This document shows, one piece after another, positions 1 through 4,177 of a DNA stretch of 5,829 nucleotides; positions within the stretch are counted from its first letter, which is position 1, and every line of letters starts with the position of its first letter. The notes beneath the pieces are model-generated. The model did no database searches. It saw only the letters and a list, made by a program, of their open reading frames with translations, and was not told the DNA's origin. Made by a program: the position numbers and the translations under genes. Source of the stretch: Micrococcaceae bacterium UBA3381 (lineage in GTDB: Bacteria > Actinomycetota > Actinomycetes > Actinomycetales > Micrococcaceae); contig DEPX01000181.1 of assembly GCA_002358975.1 (NCBI GenBank), positions 18,861 to 24,689 of the forward strand, written 5' to 3'.

Positions 1-1385
1 AACACCGTGTCGCGCAGCCATACCATAGTTGCCTGATCCGCTGCTTCCGCGTTGAAACGTAGCAGCGGCTCTGTGTTCGAGGGCCGAATATTGAACCACC
101 ACGATTTATCAGTGGCGGGAACCGTAGTTCCGTCCAGCGTTGAGATGATCACGTCATCGAATTCAGCCAAAACATTGGTGATTGCCGCATCCGGATCGTC
201 AACTTGCGAATTAATCTCACCCGAGACCACATAGGGGGTGTACTGCGCAGCCAACGACGACGCCGTATCGTGCTCGCTCAACACTGCTAGCACGTGCATT
301 GCCGCCAGCATACCGGTATCGGCGTTAAAGAAATCACGGAAATAATAGTGCGCTGAGTGCTCACCGCCAAACACTGCGGCATGTTCGGCCATGTAGGCTT
401 TGATAAAGGAGTGCCCCACCCGGGTTTCTATGGCCCGACCACCTGCTTCCTCAACCACTTCAGGTACCACCCGGGAGGTAATGAGGTTGTGGATAACCAC
501 GGGGGTGTTCTCACCAGATTGTTTGGCCCGAGCGATCTCGCGAACCGCAACCATGGCGGTAATAGCCGACGGCGTTATGGGTTCACCGCGTTCGTCTACC
601 ACAAAACAACGGTCAGCATCGCCGTCGAAGGCTAACCCAATATCGGCTTGGTGCTCGCGGACGGCGGCCTGCAGATCCACTAGGTTTGCCGGCTCAATGG
701 GGTTAGCCGGGTGGTTTGGAAACGTGCCGTCTAACTCAAAATATAGCGGAATAATCTTTAGCGGTAGTGCTGTCAGCACCTGATCGCCCAGCACGGCTGG
801 GGTAGTACGCCCGGCCATCCCATTGCCAGCATCGACCACCACTTTTAGCGGACGGATTTTGGATAAATCAACTAGGTCTCGTAGGTAGCGGGCATAGTCG
901 CTTAGCGTATCGCGCTGGGTTACGGTACCGAGCTGATCGGTTTCCAGATAGCCTGCATCTAGGTAACTCTGAGCCAAGGTCTGGATTTCTACCAGGCCGG
1001 TCTCAACCGAAATTGGCACCGCGGATGCACGGGTCATTTTGATGCCGTTATACCCGGCAGGGTTATGTGACGCGGTGAAAATTACCCCGGCAGCGTTGAG
1101 CACCCCGGAGGCGTGATACAACATGTCGGTGGAGATTAACCCCAAATCCACCACGTCTGCCCCGGCTGCAGTGGCTCCGCGAGTAAACGCCGTAACGTAG
1201 TCGAGTGAAGACGGACGCATATCGCCACCCACAAGTACCTGGTCGACGCCGGTGGCCTCGACGAAAGCGAAACCTACTGCTAATGCCACGTCGGAATTGA
1301 GCGTTTGCTCATCGATACCTCGAACGTCGTAGGCTTTGAAACTGTCAGCTAAATCAATATTGGGTTGGTCAAAGGCAATCTTCAC
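1..1385 (-). CDS. manB: Phosphomannomutase/phosphoglucomutase (C-terminus cut by window edge)
   Basis: This is a cytoplasmic alpha-D-phosphohexomutase that interconverts mannose-6-P/mannose-1-P and/or glucose-6-P/glucose-1-P, feeding GDP-mannose and cell-wall or storage glycan synthesis. I translated the reverse complement into 461 uninterrupted codons. All four family signatures are present: the phosphoserine loop TASHNP at residues 104-109 (catalytic Ser106), the Mg-binding DGDADR at 254-259, the sugar-binding GEHSAHYYF at 341-349, and the phosphate-binding RPSNTEPLLR at 434-443. The GEHS loop is typical of bacterial PMM/PGM enzymes. Family members are about 450-465 residues, so only a few C-terminal residues should be missing to the left. 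The start is taken as GTG at 1383-1385, giving MKIAFDQ. There is no ATG in frame, and the only other candidate before an upstream stop is TTG at 1404-1406. It is divergent from the MFS gene. Substrate preference (mannose, glucose or both) cannot be told by eye. Confidence 0.95.
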   Translation of the reverse strand, partial: MKIAFDQPNIDLADSFKAYDVRGIDEQTLNSDVALAVGFAFVEATGVDQVLVGGDMRPSSLDYVTAFTRGATAAGADVVDLGLISTDMLYHASGVLNAAGVIFTASHNPAGYNGIKMTRASAVPISVETGLVEIQTLAQSYLDAGYLETDQLGTVTQRDTLSDYARYLRDLVDLSKIRPLKVVVDAGNGMAGRTTPAVLGDQVLTALPLKIIPLYFELDGTFPNHPANPIEPANLVDLQAAVREHQADIGLAFDGDADRCFVVDERGEPITPSAITAMVAVREIARAKQSGENTPVVIHNLITSRVVPEVVEEAGGRAIETRVGHSFIKAYMAEHAAVFGGEHSAHYYFRDFFNADTGMLAAMHVLAVLSEHDTASSLAAQYTPYVVSGEINSQVDDPDAAITNVLAEFDDVIISTLDGTTVPATDKSWWFNIRPSNTEPLLRFNAEAADQATMVWLRDTV

Positions 1386-1422
1386 AACCTCTGAGTCTAG
1401 CCCCAAACATTTAGAAGTAAAC
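1386..1422 (-). promoter_or_regulatory. Putative promoter of manB, leaderless type
   Basis: On the minus strand a -10-like TAGACT (1394-1399) lies 8 nt from the GTG start. A weak -35-like GTTTAC (1417-1422) sits 17 bp further upstream. That spacing would put the transcription start at or next to the GTG. No Shine-Dalgarno sequence is properly placed: AGAGG is only 2 nt from the GTG, too close to work normally. A leaderless transcript, common in actinobacteria, is therefore inferred. Confidence 0.45.
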
Positions 1423-1440
1423 TAGAGATAGGTTTCAACA

Positions 1441-1446
1441 GAAAGG
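1441..1446 (+). promoter_or_regulatory. Ribosome binding site of the MFS gene
   Basis: GAAAGG lies 5 nt before ATG 1452 and supports that start over later ATGs. The promoter for this strand is unclear. TAGGTT (1429-1434) is a possible -10, but no good -35 accompanies it. Confidence 0.6.
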
Positions 1447-1451
1447 CTGTC

Positions 1452-2720
1452 ATGAATCAGCCGGTAATTCCGGACCCACAAACCGGGCAAGTGTGGTTGG
1501 GACACGCCCCGAAAACTGCAGGTTTCCGTCGTCTTATGGCGGGATTATTCTTCGCGGGGGTGGCGACTTTTGCCCAACTGTATTCCCCGCAGGGATTGCT
1601 GCCGTTGATTGCCGTGGACTTGCACACCACAGCCGACCAAACCGCTCTGTTAGTTTCAGCATCCACCATCGGATTGGCCTTGGCCGTTATCCCGTGGTCC
1701 TTCGTTGGTGATCGTCTCGGCCGAAAGCCGGCCATGACGATCTCGATCATTGCCGCGTGTGCGTTTGGTATCGGAGCGACACTGTCGCCGACGTTCAAAG
1801 TGATTTTGATTTTTCGTGTATTCGAAGGCGTGGCGTTGGGTGGCGTCCCAGCGTTGGCGATGGCGTACCTCAATGAGGAGGTCCACCCGTTATCGGCGGG
1901 CCGCTCAGCTGGCACGTTCATCGCTGGAACCGTCATTGGTGGACTGCTTGGACGAATCGTAGCAGCGCCCATCGGGGAGTGGTATCACTGGCGTATAGGC
2001 ATGGGAGTGGTGTTGCTGCTTGCAGTAGCTTCGGCCAGCTGTTTTTTGTTGCTCACACCACAGGCCAGAAAATTTTCTCCCACGACGACGTCGCCGCGAA
2101 AAGCCATTGCATCCATCACCACCAATCTGCGTTCGGCGGTGCTCAATGTCATGTACCTGCAGGGCATGCTGTTGATGGGTGGTTTCGTGGCGGTCTACAA
2201 CTTTTTAGGTTTCCATCTTGTCGAAGAACCCTTTAATCTCCCGGTTTCGGTAGTGTCCCTCCTATTTTTGGCATACTTAATGGGTACCGTGACATCGCCA
2301 TGGGCAGGAGCCATGGCTACAAAGTATCGGCCATCCAGAGTACTGATGGTTTTGACGGTGACTATGATCATCGGGGTGCTTCTCACCCTGGTACCCAATA
2401 TTTGGGTTTTGCTTGGCGGTTTGGTTATTTTTACCGGAGCTTTCTTTGGTGCGCATTCAGTTGCCTCGGGTTGGGCTGGTGCTGCCGCAGAAGGCGGCAG
2501 GGCACAGTCGACGTCACTATATAATTTATGCTATTACACCGGTTCTTCGGTCTTTGGCTGGCTCGGTGGCATATTTCTGACTCGCTACGGTTGGCCAGGC
2601 ACTGTGCTCATGACAGTAGGGCTAGCTGGCTTGGCGTTGCTAGCGACCGTGCTGTTGTATCTTTTTGTTGTCCAACCGCGAATTAAGGCGGCCCGAGAGC
2701 AGAACTCGACACACCTTTAG
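1452..2720 (+). CDS. MFS transporter, YnfM-like, 12 transmembrane helices
   Basis: This 422-residue integral membrane protein of the major facilitator superfamily has a normal length for the 12-helix type. The N-terminus (about residues 1-27) is cytoplasmic, and the first helix starts near residue 28. Motif A of the loop between helices 2 and 3 is clear as GDRLGRKP at 86-93. Helix 4 carries the conserved Arg122 in RVFEGVALGG (motif B). Helix 5 has a glycine-rich motif C-like stretch at 154-168. A polar loop around 203-228 separates the two six-helix halves. The opening FAGVATFAQLYSPQGLLP resembles Escherichia coli YnfM and related putative drug or arabinose-type exporters; this is a family resemblance, and the substrate is unknown. 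It is divergent from the mutase gene. The next gene starts 24 bp after the stop and seems to have its own promoter, so they need not form an operon. Confidence 0.9.
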   Translation: MNQPVIPDPQTGQVWLGHAPKTAGFRRLMAGLFFAGVATFAQLYSPQGLLPLIAVDLHTTADQTALLVSASTIGLALAVIPWSFVGDRLGRKPAMTISIIAACAFGIGATLSPTFKVILIFRVFEGVALGGVPALAMAYLNEEVHPLSAGRSAGTFIAGTVIGGLLGRIVAAPIGEWYHWRIGMGVVLLLAVASASCFLLLTPQARKFSPTTTSPRKAIASITTNLRSAVLNVMYLQGMLLMGGFVAVYNFLGFHLVEEPFNLPVSVVSLLFLAYLMGTVTSPWAGAMATKYRPSRVLMVLTVTMIIGVLLTLVPNIWVLLGGLVIFTGAFFGAHSVASGWAGAAAEGGRAQSTSLYNLCYYTGSSVFGWLGGIFLTRYGWPGTVLMTVGLAGLALLATVLLYLFVVQPRIKAAREQNSTHL

Positions 2721-2731
2721 CTGCTTGACAG

Positions 2732-2744
2732 TACAATAGTCGTC
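2732..2744 (+). promoter_or_regulatory. Putative -10 box giving a leaderless start for the 2745 gene
   Basis: TACAAT (2732-2737) matches the -10 consensus at 5 of 6 positions and ends 7 nt before ATG 2745, so transcription would begin at or next to the start codon. There is no purine-rich Shine-Dalgarno sequence in the 24 bp between the genes. No good -35 is present at 16-18 bp; a perfect TTGACA (2725-2730) is only 1 bp from the -10 box and cannot pair with it. Confidence 0.5.
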
Positions 2745-3416
2745 ATGGAATTTATTATCCCTCTGTTGCTGCTCGCGGTGTCGGCACTTTTTGTTTGGGG
2801 CCTAATTGTATTCTTGGGTCGTTCCGCAGGCGTTCAAAAAAAATCTGTCGGTAAATCACCGGCATTATTTGACCGGATGTCTGAAGGTGGCGCCGCAGCT
2901 GCCGCGCAACGTCTTGATGAAGAGTCCCACACACAGGTGTACCGTCACTTAGCCGTTGGACAGCTAGCACAGGCAGCAGAGGTGTACCATAAGGCCACCG
3001 GTGTGGGCCGTATCGAAGCTTTTGTGGATGTTCAGGCGCTTTATCAATTCCCACAGCAACATAATGAAACCTCGGAAGAAGATGTCGCCGGATCAGACCC
3101 TTTTGTTCCCGAGGATGTGGCAGAACAGCAAGTCACTGAGCTGACCGTGCCAGAAGAATGGTTGGAGCAGACAGAGCCGAAACCACAGCGTTTCGAAGTG
3201 CAAATCGAACGTGAATCAGAAACCATCTCGATGTCGTCAGAGGAGCTGCCTCCATGGATTCGCGACCAAATTGAAGCCATGGTGCGAGACGATCGGCTCG
3301 ACGATGCAGCGGAAACGCTAACCGAACACACCGTATTGGAACCAGCTGAGGCGCAAGATCTTATCAAAATTATTGCCCAGCAGATTCACACCACGGATGA
3401 TGAGGGCACCGACTAA
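2745..3416 (+). CDS. Membrane-anchored acidic protein with two bL12-CTD-like helical repeats, function unknown
   Basis: I do not recognise this 223-residue protein as a named family. Residues 3-25 form one hydrophobic helix, followed by basic residues (RSAGVQKKS), which suggests a single N-terminal anchor with a cytoplasmic body. Residues about 64-99 contain GQLAQAAEVYHKATGVGRIEA. Residues about 175-210 contain a second copy of the pattern, DRLDDAAETLTEHTVLEPAEA. The two align without gaps through AAE, a central T and a closing EA. The pattern of a short turn, AA-x-helix, TG-like turn, EA-helix resembles the C-terminal domain of ribosomal protein L7/L12, a fold also found in unrelated actinobacterial proteins; this is a motif-level inference. 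Between the copies lies an E/D-rich, probably disordered linker (about 105-172). The start is supported by the adjacent -10 box. The 3' end overlaps the convergent regulator gene by 4 bp. The gene is complete with no sign of damage. Confidence 0.75.
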   Translation: MEFIIPLLLLAVSALFVWGLIVFLGRSAGVQKKSVGKSPALFDRMSEGGAAAAAQRLDEESHTQVYRHLAVGQLAQAAEVYHKATGVGRIEAFVDVQALYQFPQQHNETSEEDVAGSDPFVPEDVAEQQVTELTVPEEWLEQTEPKPQRFEVQIERESETISMSSEELPPWIRDQIEAMVRDDRLDDAAETLTEHTVLEPAEAQDLIKIIAQQIHTTDDEGTD

Positions 3417-3727
3417 ACGTCGTCTTCGCCGGCTGGGCCACCTTCGCCTTCCCAACGGTCAATCTGGCGAGACTTCTCAGAACTGTATTTCAACCGAACA
3501 CCATAGCCACCGGCCTGGGAGTCTGGCAGAAATACCGCGCCGTGATCAATCAGTACGTCTTTGATCTGTTCCTGCTGGTCTTCGGGTAGGCCGATAATGC
3601 CACGCTCAAACTTTCGAATATCATCGCGAGCAATACCGGTCTCATCGGCAATGTACCACGTTGAGATCCCTATAAGGGCTCGACCAGCACGTGCAAGGTT
3701 GGAATTGAAAACATCTTGAGTAGTCAT
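3413..3727 (-). CDS. Small XRE-like helix-turn-helix transcriptional regulator
   Basis: This 104-residue cytoplasmic protein fits the short XRE-like regulators seen in many bacteria. Residues 11-43 match their DNA-binding pattern: LARAGRALIG, then the HTH helices around STWYIADETGIARDDIRKF, ending with ERG. The following segment, IDHGAVFLPDSQAGGYGVRL (60-79), matches the family's usual close, 'aGv.F....GG.GVRL'. The helix-2 start is unusual: the common Ser-Gln is Ser-Thr-Trp here. A charged, Gly/Glu-rich tail (about 82-104) extends past the domain. The ATG at 3725-3727 is preceded by a good Shine-Dalgarno AGAGGGG (3734-3740), 6 nt away. It converges on the 2745 gene and shares four bases with it at the stops. 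A palindrome next to the ribosome binding site suggests autoregulation. Its targets are unknown. Confidence 0.8.
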   Translation of the reverse strand: MTTQDVFNSNLARAGRALIGISTWYIADETGIARDDIRKFERGIIGLPEDQQEQIKDVLIDHGAVFLPDSQAGGYGVRLKYSSEKSRQIDRWEGEGGPAGEDDV

Positions 3728-3733
3728 AACGAT

Positions 3734-3740
3734 CCCCTCT
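3734..3740 (-). promoter_or_regulatory. Ribosome binding site of the regulator gene
   Basis: On the minus strand AGAGGGG lies 6 nt before the ATG at 3727, a near-ideal actinobacterial Shine-Dalgarno sequence that fixes this start. Confidence 0.65.
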
Positions 3741-3750
3741 ACTGATCAGT
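3741..3750. promoter_or_regulatory. Perfect 10-bp palindrome ACTGATCAGT, possible operator
   Basis: ACTGATCAGT is its own reverse complement and directly abuts the Shine-Dalgarno sequence of the regulator gene. A site here could block transcription or translation initiation, as in autoregulated small HTH repressors. The palindrome is seen in the sequence; the function is inferred. No clear -10/-35 pair for the regulator was found in 3751-3870. Confidence 0.35.
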
Positions 3751-3821
3751 TGTGGTTCCCTTTCAGTTTCGCCCGTGCTGTAGGGCCGGTGCAAGACTTG
3801 GTCCTCTAATGAGCGTGCCCA

Positions 3822-3832
3822 CAATGTATACA
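3822..3832. repeat. CAATGTATACA, copy 1 (upstream of the regulator)
   Basis: This 11-mer contains the palindrome TGTATACA; here the symmetry extends to ATGTATACAT (3824-3833). It lies about 95 bp upstream of the regulator start. The same 11-mer recurs at 4140-4150, in front of the acyl-CoA synthetase. It could be a shared operator or part of a promoter. Confidence 0.4.
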
Positions 3833-3870
3833 TGCATGGATGTAGCTGCTTAAATGAAGCACAAACGCGA

Positions 3871-3907
3871 AAAGCCCTGCACGTTGAAGAAGAACTTGCA
3901 GGGCTTT
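3871..3907 (-). terminator. Intrinsic terminator of tRNA-Ser
   Basis: Two perfect 11-nt arms, AAAGCCCTGCA (3871-3881) and TGCAGGGCTTT (3897-3907), flank a 15-nt loop. Read on the minus strand, the hairpin begins 7 nt after the mature 3' end of the tRNA and closes with a TTTT run (3870-3873). It would end the tRNA transcript before the regulator gene. Seen from the plus strand there is no T-tract after the stem, so the direction is clear. Confidence 0.8.
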
Positions 3908-3914
3908 CATACGG

Positions 3915-4003
3915 CGGAGGCGGGGGGATTCGAACCCCCGGTCCGCGTTTAAACAGACCCTTCATTAGCAGTGAAGTCCAATCGGCCTCTCTGGCACGCC
4001 TCC
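3915..4003 (-). tRNA. tRNA-Ser, anticodon GCU
   Basis: This 89-nt class II tRNA decodes AGC/AGU serine codons. On the minus strand the acceptor arms GGAGGCG (3997-4003) and CGCCTCC (3916-3922) pair perfectly, followed by discriminator G at 3915. The anticodon loop CTGCTAA (3965-3971) is closed by CTTCA/TGAAG and shows anticodon GCT at 3967-3969. A long variable arm (GGTCTG paired with CGGACC, one wobble) is as expected for serine. The T arm has GGGGG-TTCGAAT-CCCCC. The bases after the discriminator read CCG, so the final A of CCA is not encoded and must be added by the CCA-adding enzyme. It has its own promoter and terminator. Confidence 0.97.
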
Positions 4004-4007
4004 GGTT

Positions 4008-4031
4008 TTTGAATACGCACGCGTATTCAAA
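4008..4031. repeat. Perfect inverted repeat just 5' of tRNA-Ser
   Basis: Arms TTTGAATACGC (4008-4018) and GCGTATTCAAA (4021-4031) are perfect reverse complements around a central AC. The dyad ends 4 bp from the 5' end of the tRNA and lies downstream of its predicted promoter, so it would be in the pre-tRNA leader. It could be a protein-binding operator or a leader hairpin. It lacks a T-tract on either strand and is not an ordinary terminator. Confidence 0.7.
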
Positions 4032-4041
4032 TAACCCCTCT

Positions 4042-4070
4042 ACCATAGCGAATGCGAAACGATTCAGCAA
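4042..4070 (-). promoter_or_regulatory. Predicted promoter of tRNA-Ser
   Basis: On the minus strand -35 TTGCTG (4065-4070) and -10 TATGGT (4042-4047) are separated by 17 bp. Transcription would start near 4035, about 30 nt before the tRNA, placing the inverted repeat at 4008-4031 inside the leader. The match is moderate. Confidence 0.5.
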
Positions 4071-4104
4071 AACGGCTCACAGCTGCATAGCCACGGCATA
4101 AATT

Positions 4105-4133
4105 TTGTAATGCACATCACCGGCGACTAATGT
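4105..4133 (+). promoter_or_regulatory. Predicted promoter of the acyl-CoA synthetase gene
   Basis: -35 TTGTAA (4105-4110) and -10 TAATGT (4128-4133) are 17 bp apart, each matching 4 of 6 consensus bases. The start would fall near 4140, giving a leader of about 38 nt. The CAATGTATACA element begins at that point, a typical repressor position. The promoter is divergent from that of tRNA-Ser. Confidence 0.45.
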
Positions 4134-4139
4134 GTGATC

Positions 4140-4150
4140 CAATGTATACA
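4140..4150. repeat. CAATGTATACA, copy 2 (upstream of the acyl-CoA synthetase)
   Basis: This is an identical 11-mer to 3822-3832, with the TGTATACA palindrome at 4143-4150. It overlaps the predicted transcription start of the synthetase gene. It might be an operator, or an alternative -10 (TATACA) with no good -35. Confidence 0.4.
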
Positions 4151-4167
4151 GCGTGTGGACTGCAATG

Positions 4168-4173
4168 AAGGAG
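4168..4173 (+). promoter_or_regulatory. Ribosome binding site of the acyl-CoA synthetase gene
   Basis: AAGGAG lies 4 nt before ATG 4178, slightly close but a strong match. It supports this start, which also gives the expected N-terminal length for the family. Confidence 0.65.
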
Positions 4174-4177
4174 CACC

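Noticed and set aside
357..783. Two plus-strand open frames of 92 and 127 codons
   Set aside because: They lie antisense to the well-supported phosphomannomutase and cross its conserved motifs.
1457..1972. 171-codon minus-strand open frame
   Set aside because: Fully antisense to the MFS gene, no recognisable domain, and composition like a shadow of codon bias.
2725..2730. Perfect TTGACA -35 hexamer
   Set aside because: Only 1 bp from the TACAAT -10, and the next -10-like TATTAT (2753-2758) is 22 bp away, too far for a normal promoter.
3915..4003. tRNA-Ser as an integration (att) site
   Set aside because: No integrase, no partial tRNA copy and no mobile-element gene is visible in the window.
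3642..4070. 142-codon minus-strand open frame
   Set aside because: It runs through the tRNA-Ser gene, its terminator and the start of the regulator gene; the sequence is explained by those features.
3832..4101. 89-codon plus-strand open frame
   Set aside because: It crosses the terminator and tRNA on the opposite strand and has no ribosome binding site or recognisable protein.
4133..4150. CRP/GlxR-type operator starting with TGTGA
   Set aside because: The second half-site is GTATA rather than TCACA, so the symmetry expected of such sites is missing.
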